Shown: positions 18,240 to 26,995, numbered from the stretch's first letter. The stretch: 64,000 nt of DNA from Gemmobacter serpentinus (GCF_008973825.1 NZ_WCHR01000017.1:124001-188000), one strand, 5' to 3'. The notes: generated from the sequence alone by a model not told the origin. Numbers and translations are program-made.

Positions 18240-18567
18240 CTGTCGCCTCCTGGCTTTGGCTCGGAAATTCTGACGTTGATGTCTGTGCTTGCGGGGATCC
18301 TTGAAGATTTGCCGCATCATGAGGCGCTGTGCAAGGAAATCCGCAGGGCTAATGTATGCAATAGTATGCCGAGTTTCCAGCCCCGTATTCGGCCTTTTGC
18401 GGGCATCTGGGCGGATGGGCGGTTTTGTGCGCCCCTGATCGCGGCACCTGGTGCAGTTCCTTGCCGCGACGGGTTGATCACGGGGGCGGGCTCGGGCTAT
18501 CGCAAAACCTTGATTGGTTCGGGATTGGGTGAACGGTTAGAACGGGTTTGCAAAAGAGGGATCCAGC

Positions 18568-19338
18568 ATGATGATGAAGCCTTTCGGCTTGGCCTGCCTT
18601 CTGTCTCTGTCTGGGGCTGCCATGGCCTCGGCGCAGACCGCAGCGGTCGAAAGCGCGCCTCAAGGTGGCGCAGCCCCGGCCGCCGAGACGGCAACGCCGC
18701 CGGTTCTTCTGGAACTTTACACCTCGCAGGGCTGTGTCTCTTGCCCCGCTGCTGATGCGCTTCTGGCGGAACTGGTCAAGGATCCGGCGCTGATCCCGCT
18801 CGCCCTGCATGTCGATTACTGGGATTACATCGGCTGGGCCGACAGCTTTGCCAGCCCGCAATTCACCGAACGCCAAAAGGCCTATGCCCGCGCGGCAGGT
18901 AGCCGGATGATCTATACGCCGCAAATGGTGGTGGCTGGTGGCGCAAGGGTGGAGGGCAACGACCCGCAAGCGGTGGCAGAGGCGATTGAGCAGGCAAAGG
19001 CCCTGCCGCAATCCGCCGGGCTGCAGCTGACGCGCGAGGGGGACGGGCTGCGCATCCAGGGCAAGCTGGCGCAGCCGGTCGCGCCGCTACGGGTGCAACT
19101 GGTGCGCTACAAACCCGAAGAAACGGTTGCGATTGCGCATGGCGAGAATGCCGGGCGCACCGTGACCTATCACAATATCGTCACCGATTGGCAGGTGCTG
19201 GCGGATTGGCCGGGCGAGCCGCCACTGGACATCCTGGTGCCGCAGGTGGGCGAGGGGCCGCTCGTCGTGCTGTTGCAGCGGGTGGCCGAGGGCAGCAGCG
19301 GCCCGGCCGAGATCGTGGCCGCAGCGCGGATCGACTGA
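18568..19338 (+). CDS. DUF1223 thioredoxin-fold exported protein
   Basis: 256-residue periplasmic protein. Signal peptide MMMKPFGLACLLSLSGAAMA, then the DUF1223 domain from about residue 44. Its hallmark start is LLELYTSQGCVSCPAADALL, with a CxxCP redox-like motif, followed by HVDYWDYIGWADSFASPQFT and YTPQMVVAGG. The family is abundant in alphaproteobacteria and often lies next to acnA; its redox function is inferred from the fold only. AGAGGG lies 7 nt before the first of three consecutive Met codons. Confidence 0.92.
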   Translation: MMMKPFGLACLLSLSGAAMASAQTAAVESAPQGGAAPAAETATPPVLLELYTSQGCVSCPAADALLAELVKDPALIPLALHVDYWDYIGWADSFASPQFTERQKAYARAAGSRMIYTPQMVVAGGARVEGNDPQAVAEAIEQAKALPQSAGLQLTREGDGLRIQGKLAQPVAPLRVQLVRYKPEETVAIAHGENAGRTVTYHNIVTDWQVLADWPGEPPLDILVPQVGEGPLVVLLQRVAEGSSGPAEIVAAARID

Positions 19339-19432
19339 TCGCGCGGGCCTGTTGAGCCGCTGATGGGGCCGCCCGTCTGTCTGTTCGATCGCCTGTTTCA
19401 CAGGTTTGTCGATCCGTCCACCTGTCCGGGCG

Positions 19433-20317
19433 TCAGATCTTCCAGCGTTTATGGATCCAGAACCACTGATCCATATGCTGGCGCACATGTGCCTCCAGAT
19501 GGTCATTCAATGCCTGGGTCATCGCTTCGGCATTGCTATGTGGCAGAGGCGCATCGACCCAGATATCGAAATTCAGCCGGTCGGGCAGGCGTGTCGCATA
19601 GGCCGGGATCAGCAGCGCATTGTATTTCAAGGCAAGTTCCGAGGCAGAGAGCGCCGTCATGGCATCGCGGCCAAAGAACTTCATCGGCACACCCAGCTTC
19701 ATATGCTGGTCCTGCACGATGCCCAACATGCCACCACTGCGCAGGAAACGGATCATCGCGCTCATGCCCTGACGCCCGCGCGGGAACAGCGGTTCACCGA
19801 AATAGGCCATGGCAGCGACGTAATGGGCGTTGAAATAGCGGTTCGACATTGGCCGATAAAGGCCACCGATGCGGAAGCCGCGTGCGGCCAGCGCCACGCG
19901 GCTGGCGTCGTAATTGCCGAAATGCCCGGTCACCAGCACGACGGGGCGACCCTCGGCCCGTGCCTGTTCCAAGGCCGCCAGACCTTCGCCCCGGATCGGG
20001 CTTGCGGCAACACGGGCACGAAATTCCTCGCCTGAATACATCTCGATGATGGTGCGGCCGACATTGTCGGGCACCGCACGGCACATGCGCGCGACCTCTG
20101 CCTGCGGCATATCGGGCATGACAAGCGCCAGATTGTTGCGGATGCGGCGGGTATATCCGGCCAGCGGCGCGATGACATAGGCGAAGACCTTGCCACAAAG
20201 CGGCACCCGCCAGCGATAGGGCAGCAGCAGCAGCGCGCCGATCAGCCCGCGCAATATGGCATTCTGAAGCCAATGGCCCAGCCGGAAAATCTGCTTGCTG
20301 TTCTCGGTCTCGGCCAT
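19433..20317 (-). CDS. LpxL/HtrB-family lysophospholipid acyltransferase
   Basis: 294-residue inner-membrane acyltransferase of the lipid A late-acylation family. An N-terminal hydrophobic anchor is followed by the catalytic HX4D motif (VTGHFGNYDASR, about residue 130) and the glycine-rich segment MSAMIRFLRSGGMLGIVQDQ. The C-terminus has the family's DQWFWIHKRWK. Most likely it transfers a secondary acyl chain to lipid A, but lipid specificity is not readable. The downstream end of a DMT gene lies 3 nt upstream, so the two are co-transcribed. Confidence 0.93.
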   Translation of the reverse strand: MAETENSKQIFRLGHWLQNAILRGLIGALLLLPYRWRVPLCGKVFAYVIAPLAGYTRRIRNNLALVMPDMPQAEVARMCRAVPDNVGRTIIEMYSGEEFRARVAASPIRGEGLAALEQARAEGRPVVLVTGHFGNYDASRVALAARGFRIGGLYRPMSNRYFNAHYVAAMAYFGEPLFPRGRQGMSAMIRFLRSGGMLGIVQDQHMKLGVPMKFFGRDAMTALSASELALKYNALLIPAYATRLPDRLNFDIWVDAPLPHSNAEAMTQALNDHLEAHVRQHMDQWFWIHKRWKI

Positions 20318-20320
20318 GTC

Positions 20321-21190
20321 TCAGCTGGTGCCCTGCACCCTTGTTTCGCGGTGCCAGACATAGAGGCCAGCCCCCGCGATCACAAGGGCACCGACCGCCG
20401 TCCAGAGATCGGGCCATTCGTCGAAGATCAGGATGCCCCAGATCGTGGCGAACAGGATGCCGACATAGCCAAAGGGCGCGATGACCGAGGCCTCGGCCAA
20501 GGTGAAGGCGCGGATCAGGAAGAATTGCGCCAGCGACCCTATCGCGCCGATCACCAGGAAACCCCAAAGATCGCCGCTGGCAATCGGCTGATAGACCACC
20601 GGCATTGCGGCGCTGCTGACCAGCGTGCCGAACAGCGCCGAATAGATCAACGAGGTGGCCGGCGATTCCGTGGCACCCGCCTTGCGGGTGGCCAGCGCAA
20701 AACCGGCATAGCAGATGGCGCAGCAGAGCGGCAGCAGCGCGGCGGGCTGGAACACACCGGCACCGGGGCGGATGATGATCAGCGCACCGACCAGTGCGGC
20801 CAGCACCCCGGCCATGCGGCGCGGCCCGAAGCGTTCCCCCAGGAATACCGCGGCCCCCAGGGTGATCAGCACCGGGTTGATATCGGTGATCGCGGTCGCC
20901 TCTGCCAGACCGATCTGGCCAAGGCTGAGAAAGAAGAACGCCGTCGCGCCGAACTGGAAGATCGAGCGCAGGATTTGCAACCATGGGCGGCCGGTGCGCA
21001 GCACCTGAAACAGCCGGGGAAGGAAGACCAGCGCCACGATCACCGTCTGGCCCAGATAGCGCGCCCAGATCACCTGAAAGGCGGGGTAACCGCTCAGGAT
21101 CAGGTATTTTGCCAGCGCGTCCATGCTGGTGAAGGTGGCGACGGCCGCAAGGATCATCAGGATGCCTTGCCCGGTCTGGTTCTGCGTCAT
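20321..21190 (-). CDS. DMT superfamily transporter (EamA domains)
   Basis: 289-residue polytopic protein with two EamA repeats and ten hydrophobic segments (first half closes around FLGERFGPRRMAGVLAALVG). Start MTQNQTGQGILMILAAVATF. Unusually close coupling (stop 3 nt from the next start) to an LpxL-like acyltransferase suggests one transcript; whether the transporter handles a lipid-related compound is unknown. Confidence 0.9.
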   Translation of the reverse strand: MTQNQTGQGILMILAAVATFTSMDALAKYLILSGYPAFQVIWARYLGQTVIVALVFLPRLFQVLRTGRPWLQILRSIFQFGATAFFFLSLGQIGLAEATAITDINPVLITLGAAVFLGERFGPRRMAGVLAALVGALIIIRPGAGVFQPAALLPLCCAICYAGFALATRKAGATESPATSLIYSALFGTLVSSAAMPVVYQPIASGDLWGFLVIGAIGSLAQFFLIRAFTLAEASVIAPFGYVGILFATIWGILIFDEWPDLWTAVGALVIAGAGLYVWHRETRVQGTS

Positions 21191-21454
21191 CTCTGGCTTG
21201 ATCTCCCGGCCTTGCGTGCCGGGCGGACCCTAGTGGGGGGCTTACGGAAGGGCAAGGCCAGGCTGAACCCCGGCAGAGAGGATCCGGGGCATCGCAGACA
21301 CCCGAGGATTGGGCTTCATGCGCGGGTCGTCAGGCGTGTTGGGCGGCTTCATCTGCGCCAAGGTGGTTGGCGATAGGATCGGACGATGACAGGATGCGCC
21401 TTGCGCGCCGCTGCGCAGACCTGCCTTGCACTGTATGATGTCTTGGAGCAGCCC

Positions 21455-21561
21455 AAGTCTAGGTCTAGGTCTAGGTCTAGGTCTAGGTCTAGGTCTAGGT
21501 CTAGGTCTAGGTCTAGGTCTGGGTCTGGGTCTGGGTTCAGGTTCAGGTTCAGGTTCAGGTC
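21455..21561. repeat. Hexanucleotide tandem repeat (AGGTCT/GGGTCT/AGGTTC) abutting the fliG stop
   Basis: Ten perfect AGGTCT copies (21461-21520), preceded by one AAGTCT and followed by two GGGTCT, one GGGTTC, three AGGTTC and a partial copy. In total about 17.5 six-bp units end exactly at the fliG stop codon. Unit length is a multiple of three, so copy-number change cannot shift frame. Confidence 0.97.
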
Positions 21562-22651
21562 ATTCCTCCTCCTCGTTGCGGATAAGTGTCAGTTCGCCCG
21601 CCGTCTCCATCGCGCGGATCGCCAGAACCAGGCTGGATTGCGCGGCCTCTGCCTCGCGTTCGCGCACGGTGCCGCGTTCGGCGATCTCGTCGCGCAGGGC
21701 CTGGGCCATGCGTTGCGACAGATTGGCCAGGATGAATTCTGCCGCAGCCTCACGCTCGGCCACGCCGCCGGTTCCGGCAAGGGCGGTGACCAGTGTCGGT
21801 TGATCGACCGCGCGGGTCAGTTTCGGCACGTCGCGCGGGCTGAGACGGGCGGGCAGATGCACGAAGGTGAAGATCGCCTTGCGCACCTGTTCGGCAAAGC
21901 CTGCATCGGTTTCGTCCAATCCGCGCAGCACATCCTCGCGCGTGAGTTCGGGCGAGACATTGAGGATCGCACCCACCCGTTCCACCGGGCCGGTGTCAAA
22001 GGCGCGGGCGGGCTGGCTGTCGAACTGGGTCAGCAGGGACACGCCGATCCGGCGCACGGTATCGGGGGCGACCTGGGCAGTGCGCGACATGGCAAAGGCC
22101 ACCCTTCGGGCCTTTTCGCCCGGCAATCCCCCCAGCAACGCGGCGGCCTTGCTGACCGGCAGTTTCGACAGAAGGATGGCCGCTACCTCGGTGCTTTCCT
22201 CCTCCAGCAGCGGGGCCAGCGCCTCGGCCGGTTGCGCGGTGATCCGGTCCCAGGGGTCGCGGTCAGGGCGGATGCCGACCAGCCGGCGCAGCCGTGAGGC
22301 GGTGCCATTGGAGATATGCCCATCCATCAGCGCCAGCGCGCCCTCCAGGCCACCGGGGAAGGACAGGCCGACCTGTTCCAATTCCGACAGGAATTCGGTC
22401 ACCACCCCCTCCACCGTACCGCGATCCACCAGCCGCATCTCGCCGATCTGCTGGGCCAGTTCGGCCTGCATGGCATCGGGCAGCGATGACAGCGGCAGGG
22501 GCGATCCCTCGGCCAGCATCAGCCGGACGATGATCGCGGCCTTTTGCCGTCGCGTCAGCGTAATTGCGCCGGGCGGGCGCGGACGGGGCACAGCCACGGG
22601 GCCAGAAGGCTTCTGGACGGGCTGGATCTGGGTGAGGGCCTGCTGTGCCAT
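21560..22651 (-). CDS. fliG: FliG-like flagellar motor switch protein (orphan)
   Basis: 363-residue protein with the FliG N-, middle and C-terminal domain organisation. The N-terminal domain starts TRRQKAAIIVRLMLAEGSPL, the middle domain contains EESTEVAAILLSKLP, and the C-terminal domain has AEFILANLSQRMAQALRDE. The highly charged C-terminal torque helix residues can be followed in part (RDEIAERGTVREREAEAA). No other flagellar gene is in the window, so it is isolated from any flagellar cluster visible here. A long hexamer microsatellite begins at its stop codon. Confidence 0.88.
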   Translation of the reverse strand: MAQQALTQIQPVQKPSGPVAVPRPRPPGAITLTRRQKAAIIVRLMLAEGSPLPLSSLPDAMQAELAQQIGEMRLVDRGTVEGVVTEFLSELEQVGLSFPGGLEGALALMDGHISNGTASRLRRLVGIRPDRDPWDRITAQPAEALAPLLEEESTEVAAILLSKLPVSKAAALLGGLPGEKARRVAFAMSRTAQVAPDTVRRIGVSLLTQFDSQPARAFDTGPVERVGAILNVSPELTREDVLRGLDETDAGFAEQVRKAIFTFVHLPARLSPRDVPKLTRAVDQPTLVTALAGTGGVAEREAAAEFILANLSQRMAQALRDEIAERGTVREREAEAAQSSLVLAIRAMETAGELTLIRNEEEE

Positions 22652-22707
22652 GGCGTCTCCTGATTCCGGGTCAGGATCAGCCTAGACGGGCACGGGTTAA
22701 CGCGGGC

Positions 22708-22869
22708 TTAGCTGCTGGCGGTTTCGCAGGCGCGCGTCTCGGGGTTCCATTGCAGCCCCTCGGCGCAGCTCAGCCGCGCTTCCTCATGGCCGGAACAGGC
22801 GGCGGCTGCGATGGAAGGGGCAAGCAGGGTCAGGGCGCAGAGGGCGAAGGCAGGGAAACGGCAGATCAT
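22708..22869 (-). CDS. Small cysteine-containing exported protein (53 aa)
   Basis: Signal peptide (MICRFPAFALCALTLLAPSI then AAAA) followed by a mature peptide of about 29 residues containing three cysteines in the pattern CSGHEEARLSCAEGLQWN then CETASS. This resembles a shortened chitin-binding-type/adhesive motif (C-x(n)-SCAxGxxWDxxxxxC). GAAAGGAAG lies 7-15 nt upstream of the ATG. It sits downstream of purB on the same strand; small proteins of this type are commonly found beside purB in Rhodobacteraceae. Function unknown. Confidence 0.7.
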   Translation of the reverse strand: MICRFPAFALCALTLLAPSIAAAACSGHEEARLSCAEGLQWNPETRACETASS

Positions 22870-22934
22870 GGCGGTCTTCCTTTCTTGCGATGCAGATTCT
22901 GATGCTACCCCGAATCATCCGGCATCCGCGCATG

Positions 22935-22960
22935 AAAAATGGGCGGCGCGCAGGCCGCCC
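22935..22960 (-). terminator. Rho-independent terminator of purB
   Basis: GGGCGGC / GCCGCCC stem with loop GCGCAG. On the minus strand it is followed by ATTTTTCAT, about 50 nt after the purB stop. Confidence 0.75.
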
Positions 22961-23011
22961 TTGCAGGAATGTGCGGGGGGATGAGGTGCCCGCAAATCAG
23001 GCACCCCAAAC

Positions 23012-24316
23012 TCAGGCGCCAAAGACGCGCTTGAAGATCGTATCCACATGTTTGGTGTGATAGCCGAGGTCGAATTTCTCTTCGATCTCGGCGGGGCTGA
23101 GGGCGGCGGTCACTTCCGCATCGGCCAAGAGCTCGGTCTTGAAATCGGCACCCTTTTCCCAGACCTTCATCGCATTGCGCTGCACAAGGCGATAGCTGTC
23201 TTCGCGCGAGACACCGGCTTGCGTCAGCGCCAGCAGCACGCGCTGCGACATGACCAGGCCTTTGAACTTGTTCATGTTGCGCAGCATGTTTTCCGGGTAG
23301 ATCACCAGTTTCTCAATCACACCAGCCAGACGGTGCAGCGCGAAATCAAGGGTGATCGTGGTGTCGGGTCCAATCGCGCGCTCCACCGAGGAATGCGAGA
23401 TGTCACGCTCGTGCCAGAGCGCCACATTCTCCAGCGCGGGCACCACCGACATGCGCACCAGACGGGCAAGGCCGGTCAGGTTCTCGGTCAGCACCGGGTT
23501 GCGCTTATGCGGCATCGCAGACGAGCCCTTCTGGCCGGGGCTGAAGAATTCTTCGGCCTCCAGCACCTCGGTGCGCTGCATGTGGCGGATCTCGATCGCG
23601 ATGTTTTCAATGCTGGAGGCGATGACGCCAAGGGTGGCAAAGAACATGGCGTGGCGGTCGCGCGGGATGACTTGCGTCGAGACCGGCTCGGGTTCCAGCC
23701 CCAGTTTCTCGCAGACATATTCTTCCACGAAGGGGTCGATATTGGCGAAGGTGCCGACCGCGCCGGAAATCGCGCCAGTGCGGATTTCCTCGCGTGCGGC
23801 GACTAGACGGCGGCGGCCGCGATCCATCTCGGCGTAGAAGCGGGCGAAGGTCAGGCCCATCGTGGTCGGTTCGGCATGAATGCCATGGCTGCGGCCGATG
23901 CGGACGGTGTCCTTGTGTTCCAGCGCGCGGGTCTTCAGCGCGGCCAGAACCCGGTCCATGCCGACCAGCAGCAGGTCGGCAGCGCGCACGAGCTGAATGT
24001 TCAGCGTGGTGTCCAGCACATCCGAAGAGGTCATGCCCTGATGGACGAAGCGCGCCTCGTCATTGCCGATGATCTCGGCCAGATGGGTCAGGAAGGCGAT
24101 GACGTCATGCTTGGTGACGGCCTCGATCTCGTCGATGCGGGCGACATCGAAAGTCACGTCGCGGGCCTTCCAGACGGCTTCGGCATTGGCCTTGGGGATC
24201 ACGCCAAGCTGGGCCTGGGCGTCGCAGGCATGGGCCTCGATCTCGTACCAGATGCGGAAGCGGGTCTGCGGGTCCCAGATGGCAACCATGTCGGGGCGGG
24301 AATAGCGCGGGATCAT
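23012..24316 (-). CDS. purB: Adenylosuccinate lyase
   Basis: 434-residue fumarase/aspartase-superfamily enzyme catalysing two steps of purine synthesis (SAICAR to AICAR, and adenylosuccinate to AMP). The superfamily signature loop is GSSAMPHKRNPV, the catalytic His region is IGRSHGIHAEPTTMG, and the N-terminus is MIPRYSRPDMVAIWDP. Start placed at 24316; the extra 22 in-frame residues up to 24382 are non-homologous. Closed by a hairpin terminator. Confidence 0.98.
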   Translation of the reverse strand: MIPRYSRPDMVAIWDPQTRFRIWYEIEAHACDAQAQLGVIPKANAEAVWKARDVTFDVARIDEIEAVTKHDVIAFLTHLAEIIGNDEARFVHQGMTSSDVLDTTLNIQLVRAADLLLVGMDRVLAALKTRALEHKDTVRIGRSHGIHAEPTTMGLTFARFYAEMDRGRRRLVAAREEIRTGAISGAVGTFANIDPFVEEYVCEKLGLEPEPVSTQVIPRDRHAMFFATLGVIASSIENIAIEIRHMQRTEVLEAEEFFSPGQKGSSAMPHKRNPVLTENLTGLARLVRMSVVPALENVALWHERDISHSSVERAIGPDTTITLDFALHRLAGVIEKLVIYPENMLRNMNKFKGLVMSQRVLLALTQAGVSREDSYRLVQRNAMKVWEKGADFKTELLADAEVTAALSPAEIEEKFDLGYHTKHVDTIFKRVFGA

Positions 24317-24502
24317 CGGCGGGCCTTTCGCTGCGGCAAGGGAACTTGCCTGCCGCATAGACCCAAGCGCGCGCCGGTTCAAGGCGCGCAGGGCGGAAAG
24401 GCAGCTATGGCCGCGCAGAAAGGTCCAGGCGCGCAGGGCAGGGCGGTGCAGAACCGGGGAGGCGCAGGAGCGGGCGGCAGCGCCGCCCGCAGGTCCGCGC
24501 CC

Positions 24503-24751
24503 TTAAAGGCTGTTCTTGCCGCGGAACAATTGCCACTCCTCGACGGTAGAACCATCGGGCAGGTGGCAATAGCCTGCCTCGCCCGCCTGTTCCTTGCGGA
24601 TTTCCAGCCGCCCGCCCAGTTCCGCGCAGTATTTCGAAGCCGGGTTCGACATGGAGGCCCATTGCCCGGGGGCCTGTTTCGCCGTGCCGCCACCACCACC
24701 ACCACAGGCCGAAAGCATCAGGATCAGGGCAGGGATGGCAATGCGATACAT
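24503..24751 (-). CDS. DUF333 lipoprotein
   Basis: 82-residue lipoprotein. Signal sequence MYRIAIPALILMLSACGGG has a lipobox (LSAC) with Cys at position 16 as the lipidation site, followed by a Gly run. The C-terminal DUF333 domain reads NPASKYCAELGGRLEIRKE then GYCHLPDGSTVEEWQLFRG, with two cysteines likely paired. The family's role is unknown ('putative haemolysin' annotations are not supported). Confidence 0.88.
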   Translation of the reverse strand: MYRIAIPALILMLSACGGGGGGTAKQAPGQWASMSNPASKYCAELGGRLEIRKEQAGEAGYCHLPDGSTVEEWQLFRGKNSL

Positions 24752-24868
24752 CGGGAACTCCGGCTGATGAGCGGTTGATTGTTCCAAGATCGCCACGGTT
24801 TGGCAAGGGCATCTGGCATCTGTCGCGTCCTCTTGCCGCCCCCGGTCTGGCTCGGCTAGGCTGCCGGC

Positions 24869-25651
24869 ATGAGCCAGCCAATCCTGCAAGCCCGCCTGCC
24901 GTTCTACCCATGGATGGATCCGCGCACCGCCCGCCTGCCCGGTATCTTGCCGGTGGAGGGCGATGACTGGCTGCGCGTCGATGAGGCCTATGCCGGGCAG
25001 ATGGCAGAGCGCGACATGCGGATCGCGACACAAGAGGCTGCGGTGCACGCCCTGCTGCCAGAGGCCGGGGCCGCCGCGCAGGAATTGCTGGATGCGGTTC
25101 TGGTCAAGATCGCGGGTCTTGGCGGCTTTCAGATCAGCCCCGACCGGGTCATCCGCCCCGATGGTGTCGGCGTGGCGCTGGATCGCACCCATCCCTTGCG
25201 CACGGCGGGCCTGCTGGTGCAGGAGGATCTGTGTCTGTTGCAGCATGACGGGCTTGAGCATTGCCTGACCGGCGCGATCCTGTGCTTTCCAGCCAGTTGG
25301 ACCTTGGCGCAAAAAATCGGGCGGCCGATGACCACGATCCATGTGCCGGTCACACCCTATACCGAGGATGTGGCCAAGCGGGTGCAGCGCCTGTTCGACG
25401 CGATCCGCCCGGAACAGGCGCTGTGGCGGATGAACTGGCTGCTTTATGATGAATTTGCGCTGTTCCAGCCAAGGCTGGAAGGGGTGGCGCGGCCCCGTCC
25501 GGTGGAAAACCTGTTCATCCGCTGCGAGCGCCAATGCCTGCTGCGCCTGCCGGTCAGCCGGGCGGTGGTGTTCTCGATCCATACCTATCTGGTGCGGGTC
25601 GCCGATCTTCCGCTTGAGGCACGCGACAGCCTGATGGCCGCCGCGCATTGA
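24869..25651 (+). CDS. DUF3445 haem-dependent oxidative N-demethylase-like protein
   Basis: 260-residue single-domain protein of the DUF3445 family, some members of which are haem-dependent oxidative N-demethylases of methylated amines. Family features are LPFYPWMDPRTARLPGILPV at the start, the central QEDLCLLQHD, the CFPASWTLAQKIGRPMTTIH segment, and the late FIRCERQCLLRLPVSRAVVF segment. Substrate not inferable. Divergently transcribed from the DUF333 lipoprotein and convergent with the next gene, 6 nt between stops. Confidence 0.85.
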   Translation: MSQPILQARLPFYPWMDPRTARLPGILPVEGDDWLRVDEAYAGQMAERDMRIATQEAAVHALLPEAGAAAQELLDAVLVKIAGLGGFQISPDRVIRPDGVGVALDRTHPLRTAGLLVQEDLCLLQHDGLEHCLTGAILCFPASWTLAQKIGRPMTTIHVPVTPYTEDVAKRVQRLFDAIRPEQALWRMNWLLYDEFALFQPRLEGVARPRPVENLFIRCERQCLLRLPVSRAVVFSIHTYLVRVADLPLEARDSLMAAAH

Positions 25652-25657
25652 CGGGCC

Positions 25658-26281
25658 TCAGGCCAGATCTGCCGGGGCATCCACCCTCTGGGCCGAGATC
25701 AGCAGCGCGCCGTGAAAGCTGCGCGCCGACAGCCGCAGCGGCAGGGCCGGGCGGTCGAGCAAGGCCGCATCGGGCTGCCATTCGCCGGCCGGGAACAATC
25801 GTCCGAATTGCAGGCGGCGCATGGCCTTCGGGCCCGCCTCGGTCTGGGCGGCCTCAAGGGCGGCGCGGCTCGGAAGGCGGGCAAATTCATGCTCGGGCAG
25901 ATCAAGGTCGAGCGGATGGTCACCATGGCGCCAAAGCGCCGCCGCATCCGGTGCGCGGGCCAGCAGGCGCGCCGCCAGATCGGCACAGATCCGGCGCAGC
26001 TGCGCCAGCCGGGCCGGCAACGCGGGCTTCGCCGCCTCTGGGTCGCTGCCGACCGCGAGCAGCAGCGCGCCCGCATGGCCATGCTGCGGGCGTTCGCTGA
26101 CCGCGACCATCAGCCTTGCATGGCCGATCTCGAACACGGCAATCTCGTCACTGTCCCAACGCAGGCGGAAGCCGTCAGGCCAGCTTTGCGTCAGCCGCGC
26201 CTCGGCTTCGGCCAGCAGATGGGCAAGGCTCAACTCTGGCTGATCGGGGAACAGCAGGACGGCGATTGTGGTATCGGTCAT
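25658..26281 (-). CDS. Hypothetical protein (about 207 aa), unknown family
   Basis: Acidic, Ala/Leu-rich soluble protein starting MTDTTIAVLLFPDQPELSLA. Upstream in-frame ATGs at 26323 (MPDKLPP) and 26368 (MRVPPDSPP) are possible; the chosen start begins where the sequence becomes well folded and non-repetitive. The N-terminal half resembles an alpha/beta domain with a histidine-containing strand (AVFEIGHARLMVAVSE), and the C-terminal half ends FHGALLISAQRVDAPADLA. No motif I recognise. Convergent with the DUF3445 gene. Confidence 0.7.
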   Translation of the reverse strand: MTDTTIAVLLFPDQPELSLAHLLAEAEARLTQSWPDGFRLRWDSDEIAVFEIGHARLMVAVSERPQHGHAGALLLAVGSDPEAAKPALPARLAQLRRICADLAARLLARAPDAAALWRHGDHPLDLDLPEHEFARLPSRAALEAAQTEAGPKAMRRLQFGRLFPAGEWQPDAALLDRPALPLRLSARSFHGALLISAQRVDAPADLA

Positions 26282-26510
26282 CGGGTCAGGATCGGTTCCT
26301 GCTGGCGGCAATTTGTCGGGCATGGCATTGAGTGTGGCATCTGGCGGGCTGTCGGGTGGCACGCGCATGGCGGGAGCTTTCGTCGGAGTTGAAAACAACC
26401 TGACGGCGAATTGTGTCCGAAATTCGGCCAATGCTGAAAATCGACGCAACCGCGCAGCGGGCTGCAGGCCTTTGCGCGACATCCTGCCAGGTTTCAGGCG
26501 CAGTCTATGC

Positions 26511-26533
26511 AAAAGGGCGCCACAGGGGCGCCC
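26511..26533 (-). terminator. Rho-independent terminator of the glyoxalase-related gene
   Basis: GGGCGCC / GGCGCCC stem with a 5-nt loop. On the minus strand it is followed by TTTTGC, about 25 nt after the stop at 26558. Confidence 0.85.
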
Positions 26534-26557
26534 TTTCCGTCCTCAAACCAGCTTGGC

Positions 26558-26995
26558 TCAGGCCAGAACCAGATGCGGCACCCCGTCAGAGGTGGCGCTG
26601 ACCGAACGGCCATCTGCCGCGATGGTGCTGCGGATCCGCCGACGGGGCGCCTCGAACAGCGCCGAGCGCGAGACGTTGATCGGTTGATCCAGCTGGATCT
26701 CGATCTCGGTCAGCGTCGCGCCCTTGCGGCGCAGGCCATGAATGCGGCCCTCGAAGGGCTGGCCCAGATAGCGCCCGCGCACATGACCGCCAAGCTGCCA
26801 AGCGGCGGGGCCATCCTCGGCCCGCGGCTTTTGCAACTGCGCCGACATGGTGTTCCAATCGGCAAAGCCCGCGCTTTGCGCCAGCATCTCATAGGCCCGG
26901 GCCAGCGGCACGGACTGGCCGTTTTCGCCCATAAGGGTGCTCAGCCGTTTGGCCTGTGCCTTGGCCTGGGTCAATTGGGTGGTATGCGTCGTCAT
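26558..26995 (-). CDS. Glyoxalase-related protein (N-terminal helical domain) with C-terminal beta domain
   Basis: 145-residue protein. The N-terminal segment (QAKAQAKRLSTLMGENGQSV then YEMLAQSAGFADWNTMSAQL) matches the helical domain found in 'glyoxalase superfamily/glyoxalase-related' proteins, where it precedes other modules. The C-terminal part is beta-rich (GRYLGQPFEGRIHGLRRKGA). No metal-binding glyoxalase active-site residues are evident, so enzymatic activity is doubtful. Start at 26995 (MTTHTTQLTQAKAQ) preferred over the TTG/ATG extension. It ends in a strong terminator. Confidence 0.65.
   Translation of the reverse strand: MTTHTTQLTQAKAQAKRLSTLMGENGQSVPLARAYEMLAQSAGFADWNTMSAQLQKPRAEDGPAAWQLGGHVRGRYLGQPFEGRIHGLRRKGATLTEIEIQLDQPINVSRSALFEAPRRRIRSTIAADGRSVSATSDGVPHLVLA

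Noticed and set aside
16026-18755. 909-codon plus-strand open frame
   Set aside because: Antisense of acnA; composition is aberrant and it runs through the acnA promoter into the DUF1223 signal peptide in another frame.
21455-21562. Hexamer array as a phase-variation switch or CRISPR
   Set aside because: The unit is 6 bp so it cannot shift frame, it lies after the stop codon, and there are no unique spacers as in a CRISPR array.
21386-22297. Plus-strand frame with a long Ser-Arg repeat (from the hexamer array)
   Set aside because: It is antisense to fliG beyond the repeat; the SR repeat is a by-product of the microsatellite.
24503-25648. Fusion of the DUF333 lipoprotein with a long upstream frame
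   Set aside because: The upstream part is antisense to the DUF3445 gene; the lipoprotein signal at 24751 gives a clean start.
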